The notes under the pieces were generated by a model. That model made no database searches. It was given only the letters and a program-made list of their open reading frames with translations, and was not told where the DNA came from. Both the position numbers and the translations under genes were made by a program. A DNA stretch of 64,000 nucleotides from Sphingomonas piscis (GTDB taxonomy: Bacteria; Pseudomonadota; Alphaproteobacteria; Sphingomonadales; Sphingomonadaceae): assembly GCF_011300455.1 (NCBI RefSeq), contig NZ_CP049869.1:1178001-1242000 (forward strand), read 5' to 3'. Positions 1-8,861 of the stretch are shown here, piece after piece. Numbering within the stretch: the first letter of the stretch is position 1; the number at the start of each line of letters is the position of its first letter.

Positions 1-507
1 CCCGCCGACTGTTACGAGAGGCGATAAGCCCGCCAGTGCGAAGGCCTCCAGCTCGTGAACCGCGCTGGATAGGCGCTCCACCGTTTCCTCGGGCTGCTCC
101 ACGTGCATCAGCCCTTGGGTCGTCCGGAACTCGACCTGGTAGCGGCTGCGTGCCCACGCGAGCAGGGTATCCCAGGACTCCTCCTGCCGATCGACCAGTT
201 CGCGCGGTCCCTCGGTGCGATAACAGGTGAGGTCCGCCTCCGCATATTTTGCCAGCCCTGCCGCGAACGCGTGCGGATCGGGAGCGATGCGGTCGATCGC
301 TGCATTGGCGAGCCCCGTGAGCGGCATGGCTCGCGGGTTCACCGTATCGCTGACGTTCCGCCATTCTTCCGCAACGGCTTCTGCAAGCCTTTTGCTCGGG
401 AGTGCCAAAGGGTCGCGCGCCGGCGTGCGCACCGGCCGACCGTCCAGCTGCACCGACCAGCCACCTTCACCATGGGCAAGCGCAACGTCCTTCCAGAAAC
501 GCTTCAC
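1..507 (-). CDS. ATP12-family F1-ATPase assembly chaperone (C-terminus off the window)
   Basis: ATP12 chaperones bind the free alpha subunit of F1-ATPase in the cytoplasm so that the alpha3-beta3 head can assemble. The frame runs from a GTG at 507 off the left edge without a stop, giving the first 169 residues. Family landmarks seen are LDGRPVRTP at residues 21-29, NPRAMPLTGLAN at 57-68 and DLTCYR at 92-97. The GTG shares bases with the stop of the upstream small membrane protein (GTGA), which supports this start and translational coupling. It is the last visible member of a minus-strand run that begins at 3554. Identification rests on remembered family features; the missing C-terminus cannot be judged. 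Confidence 0.85.
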   Translation of the reverse strand, partial: MKRFWKDVALAHGEGGWSVQLDGRPVRTPARDPLALPSKRLAEAVAEEWRNVSDTVNPRAMPLTGLANAAIDRIAPDPHAFAAGLAKYAEADLTCYRTEGPRELVDRQEESWDTLLAWARSRYQVEFRTTQGLMHVEQPEETVERLSSAVHELEAFALAGLSPLVTVGG

Positions 508-719
508 TGTCGCTCCCAGACCTTCTTCAGCAAGCGTGGCGCAAGCAAGCTGCCGAGCGCGCCTAGGATCGCCAGAATGGCGCCGACTTGCGGCCACCCG
601 CCTGGCCTAAGCAGGTCGGTGCTCATTATCGCGATGCCAAGCGCAAAAACCGCCAGCCCGATGAGTCGCACGAGCATCAGTTGGTGGAACCGCGTTTTCC
701 AAATCTGATCATCGTTCAT
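504..719 (-). CDS. Small two-helix membrane protein, function unknown
   Basis: A 71-residue protein with a short charged N-terminus followed by two hydrophobic segments, roughly residues 15-33 and 43-60, separated by a Pro/Gly-rich turn, and ending in a basic tail (RLLKKVWERQ). I do not recognise a family. The chosen ATG at 719 lies 11 bases inside the end of the upstream phosphatase gene; an alternative start at 740 would add seven residues and lengthen the overlap. Its stop overlaps the GTG of the ATP12 gene. Position suggests co-expression with ATP12, but no functional link can be shown from sequence. Confidence 0.7.
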   Translation of the reverse strand: MNDDQIWKTRFHQLMLVRLIGLAVFALGIAIMSTDLLRPGGWPQVGAILAILGALGSLLAPRLLKKVWERQ

Positions 720-1386
720 GTGAGGCTCCCACGAGTTCACGCGCGATGGCGAGCACGTCCGCGGGTGTGTCCGCTACGGCCGCGGCGCCCGACGCGAGCA
801 ACTCTGACGGCTCATGATAGCCCCAGGTCACGCCGATACCGAACGCGCCCGCAGCCTTGGCCATCCCCATGTCATAGCTGGTGTCTCCGATGACGACCGT
901 GGCCGCCGGCTCCGCCCCGGCATCGCTCATCGCCAGCTGCGCCATCGATGGGTGCGGCTTGGAAGGGTGACGGTCGCTGGTTTGCAGCGAAACGAACCGG
1001 GCGTGGATGTCATGGCTAGCGAGGCAAAGCTGCAGCCCACGATCCGACTTGCCGGTCGCGACCGCCAGCAGCCAGCCGTCCGCTTCCAATGCTTCGAGCA
1101 GATCGAGGATGCCATCGAACAGAGGTTCGGAAACCTCACCGGCGTGCCGCATGGCATGAAACTTGGCCTTGTAGGTCTCGGCAATCGCAACGTGGCGCTC
1201 CGACGATTCGGCGGGAAGCAGCGCGGCAATCGCCTGCACCAGACTAAGCCCGATGATTCGTCGGCACGCCGCCGGGCAAAGGGCAGGCAGCCCTTGCTCG
1301 GCCATCGCCAGGTTCAGCGCATGGTGAATCGTGTGGCCGCTGTCGACCAGCGTTCCGTCGCAGTCGAAAATGGCGAGCCGATTCAC
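709..1386 (-). CDS. HAD-superfamily phosphatase, phosphoglycolate phosphatase-like
   Basis: A 225-residue haloacid-dehalogenase hydrolase that should dephosphorylate a small phosphorylated metabolite in the cytoplasm. Motif I is DCDGT at residues 8-12 with the nucleophile and acid/base aspartates, an alpha-helical cap follows, the motif III lysine sits in the HPSKPHP segment, and motif IV is GDTSYD. This is the Gph/PGMB-like subclass, in which substrate cannot be read from sequence. The start is GTG at 1386, overlapping the RluA stop as GTGA, so it is probably translated by coupling. In related alphaproteobacteria an HAD phosphatase commonly sits between RluA and ATP12, as here. Confidence 0.85.
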   Translation of the reverse strand: MNRLAIFDCDGTLVDSGHTIHHALNLAMAEQGLPALCPAACRRIIGLSLVQAIAALLPAESSERHVAIAETYKAKFHAMRHAGEVSEPLFDGILDLLEALEADGWLLAVATGKSDRGLQLCLASHDIHARFVSLQTSDRHPSKPHPSMAQLAMSDAGAEPAATVVIGDTSYDMGMAKAAGAFGIGVTWGYHEPSELLASGAAAVADTPADVLAIARELVGASHER

Positions 1387-2501
1387 CCGCGCCTGCCTTT
1401 GGGCGCAGCTGAACGACCCCGGTTCCGACGTTCGCCTTTGCGGTCCCGGCGCCGGTTCTTGGCTGCGGCTGCAGCACGGCGTTGCTTCACCTCCGGCGTC
1501 GCAGCCGGATCCTCCCGGTCCAGCGGCAGGTGATCACCCGCCATCGGCTCGAAGCCGAGCGTCGCCAGCGTTTCCGCGAAATGCGCAGGGAGCTCCGCCG
1601 TTACGTCGATCTCACCGCCGTCGGGCGCATCGACCCGGATGCGTCGGGCATGCAGGTGCAACTTCCGGCTGATCCCGCCGGTCAGAAAGGCTTCGGCTCC
1701 GCCGTATTTCGCGTCGCCCACGATAGGGTGTCCCAATGCCGCCATGTGCGCGCGCAGCTGATGCGTCCGGCCGGTCAGCGGCTGAAGCTCGACCCAAGCG
1801 GCGCGGTTGCCGGCACGGTCCACCAGTCGCCAGCGGGTCTTCGCCGATAAGCCATTCTCCTTGTCGACATGCATCTTCTCGCCGCCGGTACCCGGTTGCT
1901 TGGCCAGCGGGAGGTCGATCAGCCCCTCGTCCGGCGACGGCACTCCGACGATGATCGCCCAGTAGACCTTGCGCGCCGTTCGGCCCGAGAAGGTCTTGGC
2001 GAAGTGACCGGCTGCCCGCGCGGATCGCGCAACCAGAAGCGCACCCGATGTGTCCTTGTCCAAGCGGTGGACCAGCTTGGGCCGGTTACCCTCCTCGTCG
2101 GACAGTCCGTCAAGCAGCCGGTCGAGATGCTGGTGAGTTTTGGTGCCGCCCTGCGTGGCCAGTCCCGGCGGCTTGTTGAGCACGAAGGCGTTGCGGTCGC
2201 GGTGGATCACCATCTCCCGCACCAGTTCCGCTTCTTCGTCGTTAAGCGGCTCCCGGCGCGGCTCCGCCCGCTGGGAAGACAGGTCGATCGTTGAGGGATC
2301 GGGAAACCTGATGGTCTGGCCTGCCGCAATCCGGTCGCCGGGTGTCGCGCGCTTGTCGTCGACCTTCAGCTGCCCGGTACGCGCCCAGCGTGAGACGATG
2401 TTGAAGCTCACCTCTGGAAGGTGGCGCTTGAACCAGCGGTCGAGGCGAATGCCGTCGTCGTCCTCGCGGACGGTGTTGGTTCGGGTCAGGATGTCGGGCA
2501 T
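1383..2501 (-). CDS. RluA-family pseudouridine synthase with S4 domain and Arg-rich tail
   Basis: Converts specific uridines to pseudouridine, most likely in 23S rRNA as RluC/RluD do. The 372-residue protein has an N-terminal S4 RNA-binding region (about residues 17-75) and a catalytic core carrying HRLDKDTSG at 145-153, with Asp148 as the expected nucleophile. ATG at 2501 begins the S4 domain cleanly; the open frame extends upstream but overlaps the neighbouring gene. The last 40 residues are a strongly basic Ala/Arg/Gly/Lys tail beyond the catalytic fold, probably an extra RNA contact. The stop overlaps the following HAD start. Confidence 0.9.
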   Translation of the reverse strand: MPDILTRTNTVREDDDGIRLDRWFKRHLPEVSFNIVSRWARTGQLKVDDKRATPGDRIAAGQTIRFPDPSTIDLSSQRAEPRREPLNDEEAELVREMVIHRDRNAFVLNKPPGLATQGGTKTHQHLDRLLDGLSDEEGNRPKLVHRLDKDTSGALLVARSARAAGHFAKTFSGRTARKVYWAIIVGVPSPDEGLIDLPLAKQPGTGGEKMHVDKENGLSAKTRWRLVDRAGNRAAWVELQPLTGRTHQLRAHMAALGHPIVGDAKYGGAEAFLTGGISRKLHLHARRIRVDAPDGGEIDVTAELPAHFAETLATLGFEPMAGDHLPLDREDPAATPEVKQRRAAAAAKNRRRDRKGERRNRGRSAAPKGRRG

Positions 2502-2511
2502 GGGCTCGCGC

Positions 2512-2877
2512 TTAGCTATTCCGCCTCCAATAGTCGAATGCCTCGGCCTGGAGCGTATCCACCAGCCGGCGTGCCTCCGGCCCCTCCCAAGGTCCATTGT
2601 AGCCACGACTGTCCGAGCAGCCGACCCACCAGCCCTGCCCCGGCAAGCCGTCCGATTGCCGGACGACCAGCACTGCAAGCTCCGGCTCGCCGCGCGCGGA
2701 GGCTTCCTCGTCGATGACCGACAACACCTTGCATAAGGCACGCATCTTGGGCCGGCTGAAGCCGAAGCCGAGCCGCTCCAGCAAGTCCGAATAGCTGATC
2801 GCCTCCCCCGCCGCGGCGCTGCCGATCAGGTGGGCACGCACTTCGTCAGTTTCAGCCAACAGCCCGGCAGCGCTCAC
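2512..2877 (-). CDS. Conserved-looking 121-aa protein, function unknown
   Basis: I do not recognise this family. The N-terminal half (residues 10-60) reads like a small winged-helix or helix-turn-helix fold with ISYSDLLERLG and RPKMRALCKVL segments. The C-terminal half contains LAVLVVRQSDGLPGQGWW and ends in an aromatic YWRRN. The protein is soluble, with no signal peptide or membrane segment. Its start overlaps the stop of the upstream lipoprotein gene by four bases, and the RluA ATG lies 10 bases beyond its stop, so it is embedded in the operon. A nucleic-acid-related role is only a guess from the N-terminal shape. Confidence 0.7.
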   Translation of the reverse strand: MSAAGLLAETDEVRAHLIGSAAAGEAISYSDLLERLGFGFSRPKMRALCKVLSVIDEEASARGEPELAVLVVRQSDGLPGQGWWVGCSDSRGYNGPWEGPEARRLVDTLQAEAFDYWRRNS

Positions 2878-3554
2878 TCCGGCTGGTTCTCCACGGGCGT
2901 CAGCTCATAAATGTCGAGCTTGGACGTGCCCTGCGGCCATGGGACAACCAGCCGCCAGCGGAACAGGCCGATACGCTCCAGCACGCCCGCCGTGTCCCTC
3001 TTGGGATCGTCCCCATAGGCCTTCGGCTGCTTCTCCGCGCCCTGGGCAACGCTGCCGAGGAAGATCAGGCGTGCAGCATCATCATCTTCCCACAACCGCC
3101 CCGCCGGCCGCGTGTCGCCGGTCTGCTTGACCAGGGTCAGCAGGTCACCCTCCACATCCACGAAGCAGAAGAAGGGCTTGAACTTACCGAATGCCGGCGC
3201 ACGGGTCCTGGTGCGGCCGAGTTTCACCAGCCGGCAGTAATAGCTGCCGGGCGTAAGGGCGGGCCGGGGAAGCGCGGCATCGGGCCGCAGCAGGTCGCCC
3301 TCGTCACGGACACCGCGCGCGTCGAACTTGCGGGCTTCCTGCAGCGCTTCGGTCCACGCCGCCGGCAAGCGCTGAAGACGACCTTCGTCAGCGTCGGTCG
3401 CGACGCCGCGCCATCCATCCGCCTTGGTCGGCGCCGGCAGCGGTACCAGCACCTGACCGACCGGCTTCTTGCCCGTCGGCGCACAGCCCGCAGTCAGCAA
3501 TGCAAGCACCGCCGCCGTCAGCACCGCAGATCGTGAAGCTCGCCCTGTTCTCAT
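2874..3554 (-). CDS. DUF4893-like lipoprotein
   Basis: A 226-residue predicted lipoprotein. The N-terminus is MRTGRASR followed by a hydrophobic run and a lipobox, LLTAGC, so the mature protein should be lipidated and face the periplasm. The body contains RLQRLPAAWTEAL, a PGSYYCR segment and an FFCFVDVEGD strand, which I associate with DUF4893 proteins common in sphingomonads; no activity is established. ATG at 3554 is preferred over an in-frame ATG at 3605 because it puts the signal peptide at the start. It is the first gene of the minus-strand operon; 99 bases separate it from the divergent rarD. Confidence 0.75.
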   Translation of the reverse strand: MRTGRASRSAVLTAAVLALLTAGCAPTGKKPVGQVLVPLPAPTKADGWRGVATDADEGRLQRLPAAWTEALQEARKFDARGVRDEGDLLRPDAALPRPALTPGSYYCRLVKLGRTRTRAPAFGKFKPFFCFVDVEGDLLTLVKQTGDTRPAGRLWEDDDAARLIFLGSVAQGAEKQPKAYGDDPKRDTAGVLERIGLFRWRLVVPWPQGTSKLDIYELTPVENQPE

Positions 3555-3653
3555 CTGTTCGCCCGTACATAGGCCGCACCCGGCGGACGGCAACCAACGG
3601 CGCATTATCCCATAGTCTTTACTTGAGGGATATGCCCGTTAGGCGAAGCCGCC

Positions 3654-4568
3654 ATGAACAGCCCTGCCGAGACGAATGCCCGCGCCGTTCAGCGGAAAGG
3701 TTTTCTGTGCGGGCTTGGTGCCTACGGCTTCTGGGGCGTGCTGCCGATCTACTTCAAGCAGATCCCCGGCATTCCCCCGGTGGATGTCGTTGCCCACCGC
3801 GTGCTCTGGTCGGTGCCACTGCTGCTTCTGATCCTGACCGTCACCCGCCAGCTTGCTTCGCTCCGCGCCGCCTTCGCCAATGGCCGCGCGTTGCAGTTTC
3901 TCTCTGCTACCGCCGTGCTGATCGCGATCAATTGGCTGCTCTACATCTACGCAATCGTGAACGGCCACATCTTAGCCGGTAGTCTGGGCTATTACCTCAA
4001 TCCGCTCGCCAACGTCTTGCTCGGCCGCTTCATCCTGAAAGAGCCTCTGACACGGCTGCAGTGGGCGGCGGTGGCGCTCGCCGCGGCCGGGATCGCTGCC
4101 CTCGCGGTCGAGGCGATCGACCAGTTGTGGATCAGCCTGTCGCTTTGTGCGAGCTTCGCCACCTACGGCCTGCTGCGAAAGCTTGCACCGGTGGAGTCCG
4201 CCGTCGGGCTAACGGTGGAGACCAGCCTGCTTTTGCCTCTCGCGGTCGGCTGGCTCTCTTGGCAGGCGATCTCGGGGCAGCCGGTGTTCGGAGAAACGAC
4301 CCATGACACAGCCTTCCTGCTGGTTGCAGGGCTCGTCACCAGCCTTCCACTGCTGCTGTTTACGGCGGCCGCGAGGGCGCTACGCTATTCGACGCTTGGC
4401 ATGCTCCAGTTCCTGGCGCCGACGCTTCAATTCCTGATCGCGGTCTGGATCTATGGCGAGGCGTTCACAACCGCGCATGCCATTGCCTTCGGCGCCATCT
4501 GGATCGCGCTGGCGATTTACGTTTCACAGCTTCTCCGGCAATCCGAGCGTTCACCTTCGGAGGCATAG
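3654..4568 (+). CDS. rarD: RarD-type EamA transporter
   Basis: A 304-residue inner-membrane permease of the drug/metabolite transporter superfamily with about ten hydrophobic segments. The N-terminus, with GLGAYGFWGVLPIYFK and PPVDVVAHRVLWS, is typical of the RarD branch rather than generic EamA proteins. RarD was named for chloramphenicol-sensitivity phenotypes and its natural substrate is unsettled. The ATG at 3654 follows a 99-base divergent region shared with the DUF4893-like lipoprotein. Its TAG stop directly abuts the ATG of the next small lipoprotein gene at 4569, so the two are probably co-transcribed. Confidence 0.88.
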   Translation: MNSPAETNARAVQRKGFLCGLGAYGFWGVLPIYFKQIPGIPPVDVVAHRVLWSVPLLLLILTVTRQLASLRAAFANGRALQFLSATAVLIAINWLLYIYAIVNGHILAGSLGYYLNPLANVLLGRFILKEPLTRLQWAAVALAAAGIAALAVEAIDQLWISLSLCASFATYGLLRKLAPVESAVGLTVETSLLLPLAVGWLSWQAISGQPVFGETTHDTAFLLVAGLVTSLPLLLFTAAARALRYSTLGMLQFLAPTLQFLIAVWIYGEAFTTAHAIAFGAIWIALAIYVSQLLRQSERSPSEA

Positions 4569-4991
4569 ATGATTGCTCGCTACTTCGGCCTCGCCTGCGC
4601 CCTTCTTATGACCGCGTGCGCGCCATCCGTCCCCAACCGACCGGCACCGCCTCACTCAGGAGCCTGCCAAATCATCTCCTCGGAATGGGCGGCCTGGGTG
4701 AACGCAATGCCGGGACCGGGCGCCAGCTCCAAGCTGATCGTGATTGGAAAAGTCACCGTCCCAACAGGCGGCTATTCCTTTGATTGGCTTACACCGGAGG
4801 TGGCGGAGTCCGATCCGGTTCAGGTCACCGTCCGCCTCAACCCCCGTCCACCATCCGGACCTGCAACGCAGGCGGTGACACCCGTCGATGTTCGCGGTGA
4901 GTGGCCGAACCAGCAGACGGTAAGCGTGCTCAGGATCTTCTGCGGCGGCAAGCTTCTGGCGCGCATCAGCCCTGTTGAAACGGTGCACTAG
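4569..4991 (+). CDS. Small secreted lipoprotein, function unknown
   Basis: A 140-residue protein with a short signal peptide and lipobox-like MTACAP at residues 14-19, so it is probably a lipoprotein. The mature part contains a lone N-terminal cysteine in GACQIIS and a C-terminal FCGGK, perhaps a disulfide pair. The fold looks beta-rich, and I recognise no family. The ATG abuts the rarD stop, and the 73-aa membrane protein follows after 15 bases, making a probable three-gene transcript. Confidence 0.65.
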   Translation: MIARYFGLACALLMTACAPSVPNRPAPPHSGACQIISSEWAAWVNAMPGPGASSKLIVIGKVTVPTGGYSFDWLTPEVAESDPVQVTVRLNPRPPSGPATQAVTPVDVRGEWPNQQTVSVLRIFCGGKLLARISPVETVH

Positions 4992-5006
4992 CTGCTAGCC
5001 TGCCCC

Positions 5007-5228
5007 ATGCTCAACGTCGTCTCGCTCATCATTGGCGTCCTCGCGCTGATCTTCGCCGCGGTCGCTTTCCTGCCGTTACTGGGTTGGGCCAACTGGCTGA
5101 TCATCCCACTCGCGGTGGTCGGCGCTGCCGTCGGGATGGGCTCGCACAGCAAGGCGGGACGCAATCTCAATCTGTTCGTCATCGCCGTGGGTGTCATCCG
5201 CCTGATGCTTGGCGGCGGCATTCTCTAA
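5007..5228 (+). CDS. Small membrane protein (73 aa), function unknown
   Basis: Almost entirely hydrophobic: two long segments at about residues 3-22 and 28-46 and a shorter one at 55-72, separated by a basic SHSKAGRN loop. No catalytic motif is visible. It resembles the many short inner-membrane proteins of alphaproteobacteria that have no assigned role. Its TAA stop overlaps the TAG stop of the convergent PHA synthase gene by two bases, so any terminator for either gene must lie inside the other. Confidence 0.7.
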   Translation: MLNVVSLIIGVLALIFAAVAFLPLLGWANWLIIPLAVVGAAVGMGSHSKAGRNLNLFVIAVGVIRLMLGGGIL

Positions 5229-6997
5229 CGCTCGCGGACATAGCGTCCCGGCGCATCCTCGATCGCCTTGAGCTTGCCCTTGCCGGGTACCCGCGCGCCC
5301 TTGGCATCGACTGTGTCGCCGCCCAGGCCCTTCAGCCAGTTGAACCAGTCCGGCCACCAGCTGCCCTTATGCTCGGTCGCGCCCTCGATGAACGATTCTA
5401 ACGTTCCGCACGGCTGTTCGTTGATCCAATACTGATACTTGCCCGTGGACGGATGATTCACAACGCCGGCGATGTGCCCTGAGCCGGCCAGCACGAACCG
5501 CTTTGGGCCGGCGAAATGGTCCATGACCTTCCAGACGCTTTGCGGCGGCGCGATATGGTCCTCGCGGCCGGCCTGAATGTAGCTCGGCGTCGTCACGGTG
5601 GTGAGGTCGACCGGCACGCCATCGACGCTAATGCCGCCGCTCTCCACCAATTTATTCGAACGGTAGAGCGTCTCGAGGTAATCGCGATGCCAGCCCGCCG
5701 GCAGGTTGGTCGTGTCGCTGTTCCAGTGGAGCAGGTCGAACGGCGGCGGTTCCTCACCCAGCAGATAATTGCTGACGACATAGTTCCAGATGAGGTCGCG
5801 CCCGCGTAGCAGGTTGAAGGTCGCGGCCATGTAGCGCCCGTCAAGATAGCCGTTCTCTGCGGTCAACTGCCCGAGCAGGTTCACCACCTCGTCGCCGAGG
5901 AAGAGTTTCAGATCGCCGGCTTCCGAGAAATCAACCTGCGCCGTGAAGAAGGTCGCCGACTTGACCTTCGCCGCCTCGTCCCTCGCCTGAAGATAGGCCA
6001 ATGCCGAAGCCAGCGTCGTACCCGCCACACAGTAGCCGACGGTATGCACGCTCTCGACGCCGAGCAGGTCGCGAACCGTGTCGATCGCGTCGATCTGCCC
6101 GCGCAGAACATAATCGTCCAGGGTCACATGGGCGAGGCTCTCGTCCGCCGATTTCCAGCTGACCATGAACAAGGTGATGCCCTGGTCGACGCACCACTTC
6201 ACCATGCTCTTCTCAGGCGTAAGATCGAGGATGTAGTAGCGGTTGATCCAGGGTGGGAAGATCACCACCGGAGTCTTCAGCACCTTGTCCGTGGTCGGCG
6301 TGTATTGGATCAACTGGTAGAGTGGCGTTTCCTTGATCACCTTGCCCGGCGTGGTGGCCAGGTCCTTGCCGACCTCGAAGGCGCCGGGCTTGCTCTGGGT
6401 CATCTGCCCGGCCGCCATGTCGCGGAGCATGTTCGACAGGCCGCGCAGCAGATTTTCGCCGCGGGTCTCCATCGTCTTCTTGAGCACCTGCGGATTGGTG
6501 AGCGCAAAATTGGACGGGCTCATCGCGTCGAGGAAGCCCTGTACGGCGAACTTCAGCTTGGCGTGCTGCGCCGGCTCAACCCCGTCCATCTGCTCGACCG
6601 TGCCGAGCATCCGGTCCGCAATTGCGAGGTAGCTTTGGCGGATCGTGTTGAAGATGGGGTCCTGGGTCCACTCGGGTGCGGCGAACCGCCGATCCCGTTT
6701 GTTCGCGCTGTCGCCCGCAAGCACATGGCTCCAGGCTTCCAGCCCCTTAACCCAGGCCTGCGCACCGGCGGCCATCAGCCCCATCGCATCGCCGCTGCCG
6801 GTCGCCGGACCCGGCCCGGCCTCACCAGCGACCGGCGGTGCTCCGAAGGCAAAGGCGCTGGTCCAAGGCATGACACCGTCTTTGCCAAGCCCGTCGGCCC
6901 AGGCTTCCATCATCATCTGCTGCGCCTTGCCCATCACGAGGGTCCAATGCTGCCAGTCTTCGAGGGTCGGAAAGGCGGGTTGGGCGTTGTCGGTCAT
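5225..6997 (-). CDS. phaC: Class I poly(3-hydroxyalkanoate) synthase
   Basis: Polymerises 3-hydroxyacyl-CoA to polyhydroxyalkanoate at the granule surface. The 590-residue length fits class I PhaC. The lipase-like box GYCVAG puts the nucleophilic cysteine at residue 323, the [13 protein letters not shown] strand lies at about 247-259, and the C-terminal part contains the catalytic-type segments AGREDHIAP (Asp) and [12 protein letters not shown] (His). No phasin, PhaR, PhaA or PhaB gene is adjacent, so the monomer supply is encoded elsewhere. An 81-base divergent region separates its ATG from the aminotransferase gene. Confidence 0.95.
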   Translation of the reverse strand: MTDNAQPAFPTLEDWQHWTLVMGKAQQMMMEAWADGLGKDGVMPWTSAFAFGAPPVAGEAGPGPATGSGDAMGLMAAGAQAWVKGLEAWSHVLAGDSANKRDRRFAAPEWTQDPIFNTIRQSYLAIADRMLGTVEQMDGVEPAQHAKLKFAVQGFLDAMSPSNFALTNPQVLKKTMETRGENLLRGLSNMLRDMAAGQMTQSKPGAFEVGKDLATTPGKVIKETPLYQLIQYTPTTDKVLKTPVVIFPPWINRYYILDLTPEKSMVKWCVDQGITLFMVSWKSADESLAHVTLDDYVLRGQIDAIDTVRDLLGVESVHTVGYCVAGTTLASALAYLQARDEAAKVKSATFFTAQVDFSEAGDLKLFLGDEVVNLLGQLTAENGYLDGRYMAATFNLLRGRDLIWNYVVSNYLLGEEPPPFDLLHWNSDTTNLPAGWHRDYLETLYRSNKLVESGGISVDGVPVDLTTVTTPSYIQAGREDHIAPPQSVWKVMDHFAGPKRFVLAGSGHIAGVVNHPSTGKYQYWINEQPCGTLESFIEGATEHKGSWWPDWFNWLKGLGGDTVDAKGARVPGKGKLKAIEDAPGRYVRER

Positions 6998-7078
6998 GGT
7001 TTCAGGATCCTAACGCGGAACGCGCGCGAAGTCGAAGCGCTCTTGCCGCACCGCAACACAGACGCCATGAGGAGACGC

Positions 7079-8253
7079 ATGAACGACGAATTCTACCGCA
7101 TCGAGCGGCTGCCGCCCTATGTCTTCGCCGAGGTGAACTCGATGAAGGCCGCGGCACGCGCAGCGGGCGAAGACGTCATCGACCTCGGCATGGGCAACCC
7201 GGATGGCGCGCCGCCGCGCCACGTCCTGGACAAGCTGTGCGAAGTCGCGAACAAGCCGAACGCGCACGGCTACTCGGCGAGCCGCGGCATCCCCGGCCTG
7301 CGCCGCGCGCAGGCCGGCTATTACAAGCGCCGCTTCGGCGTCGACCTCGATCCGGAGACGGAGGTCATCGTCACCTTGGGATCCAAAGAGGGTCTTGCCA
7401 ATCTTGCCCAGGCGATCACCGCGCCCGGTGACGTGGTGTTGGCTCCCAACCCCAGCTACCCGATCCATACATTCGGGTTCATCATCGCGGGCGCCGCCAT
7501 CCGCTCCATTCCTGCCGCCCCGGCGAGGATTTTTTCGAGCGGCTTCGGCTTGCGATGCGCTTCACCGTGCCGCGGCCCAAGGTGCTGGTCGTCGGCTATC
7601 CGTCAAATCCGACGGCGTATGTCGCCGACCTCGCCTTCTACACCAGGCTGGTGGAGTTCGCGCGCGAGCATGAGCTGATCGTCATCTCCGACCTAGCCTA
7701 TGCCGAAATCTACTTTGGCGACGAGCCGACGCCTTCGATTCTGCAGGTGCCCGGAGCCAAGGAGGTGGCGGTCGAGTTCACCTCCATGTCCAAGACCTAC
7801 TCCATGGCCGGCTGGCGCATGGGCTTCGCAGTGGGCAACAAGACGCTGATCGCCGCGCTTGGGCGGGTGAAATCCTATCTCGATTATGGCGCGTTCACAC
7901 CGATCCAGGCTGCGGCCTGCGCGGCGCTAAACGGCCCGCAGGACATCGTCGAGCAGAACCGGCAACTTTACAAAAAGCGCCGCGACGTGCTGGTCGAAAG
8001 CTTCGGCCGCGCCGGTTGGCCGATCCCGGTGCCGCAGGCGAGCATGTTCGCCTGGGTTCCGCTTCCCGAGCGCTTCCACAATCTCGGCTCCGTCGAGTTT
8101 TCGAAACGGCTGCTGACTGAAGCCAAGGTGGCGGTCGCTCCAGGTGTCGGCTTCGGTGAGGAGGGCGAAGGCTATGTCCGAATCGCGCTGGTCGAGAATG
8201 AACAACGGCTCCGACAGGCGGCTCGAGGCGTTAAGAAGATGCTAACCGCCTGA
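7079..8253 (+). CDS. alaC: AlaC-type PLP aminotransferase, frameshifted near 7521
   Basis: Homologue of the glutamate-pyruvate aminotransferase AlaC. The first 148 residues ([25 protein letters not shown]) read in one frame. From about 7524 the rest reads in another frame: GYPSNPTA, then the PLP-lysine segment [15 protein letters not shown]. Restoring one base in the CCCCGG tract at 7518-7523 gives an uninterrupted PGEDFFERL junction, equivalent to the GVDFF region of E. coli AlaC, and a 391-residue protein of normal family length. ATG 7079 has AGGAG at 7070-7074; an in-frame ATG at 7067 is possible. No other defect is visible, so a base-call error is more likely than a pseudogene. Confidence 0.85.
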
Positions 8254-8282
8254 CGTCGGCACATGCAGAAAGGGAGGACGAG

Positions 8283-8861
8283 GTGACGGACGTGTCGCGG
8301 ACGAACTCCAACCGCCACCGGGTACGCCTGATCACAGCGGCGGCGGTGTTGATCATCATCCTGGCCGCTGGCGCGGCGTTGCTCCCGCTTGCCGATGCCG
8401 TCCCCGGCGCAAACGTCGTTGGCACTCTGCTGCTCACGGCCGGGATCATCGAGCTTTTGGCGGGAACGCAGCGGCGCAGTTCACGCATCCCCTGTATGAT
8501 TGCAGGTGGCGTGACTGCAGTCGCCGGCCTGCTGCTGGTACTCAACCCCGTCACGCACATCTTCCCGCGCAGCTACCTGATCGTGGCCTGGCTGATCCTG
8601 CGCAGTCTCATTCTTGCAGTGGTCAGCACCCGGACCGGCGGATCGGTGCGTCTCTGGACGATCGTCAGCGCCGCCACCGATCTAGCCCTCGCTTTCATCC
8701 TTCTTGCGGGCATTTCGATCGCAACGCTGATCGTCGGGCTGTTCGGTCCCACGCCCGAGGTGATCGCCAGCTTCGCCTGGATCCTCGCCTTGAGCTTCCT
8801 CGTCACCGGTCTGTGGCTGCTCGAGACGGCGAGCTGCGAGCGCGACCGCGAGGCGAGCTGA
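8283..8861 (+). CDS. HdeD/DUF308-like membrane protein
   Basis: A 192-residue integral membrane protein with six hydrophobic segments arranged as three hairpins, the layout of HdeD/DUF308 proteins; residues 62-68 form a basic loop. The function of this group is unsettled (acid resistance is claimed for E. coli HdeD only). The GTG start at 8283 is preceded by a purine-rich GGGAGGACGAG ribosome site. Its TGA overlaps the next ATG by one base (TGATG), indicating coupling with the DUF2721-like gene. Family assignment is by topology and is tentative. Confidence 0.6.
   Translation: MTDVSRTNSNRHRVRLITAAAVLIIILAAGAALLPLADAVPGANVVGTLLLTAGIIELLAGTQRRSSRIPCMIAGGVTAVAGLLLVLNPVTHIFPRSYLIVAWLILRSLILAVVSTRTGGSVRLWTIVSAATDLALAFILLAGISIATLIVGLFGPTPEVIASFAWILALSFLVTGLWLLETASCERDREAS

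Noticed and set aside
7067-8253. Programmed frameshifting as an explanation for alaC and the other split genes
   Set aside because: No heptameric slippery site plus pseudoknot was seen, the families involved are not known to use it, and all seven cases share the same homopolymer type.
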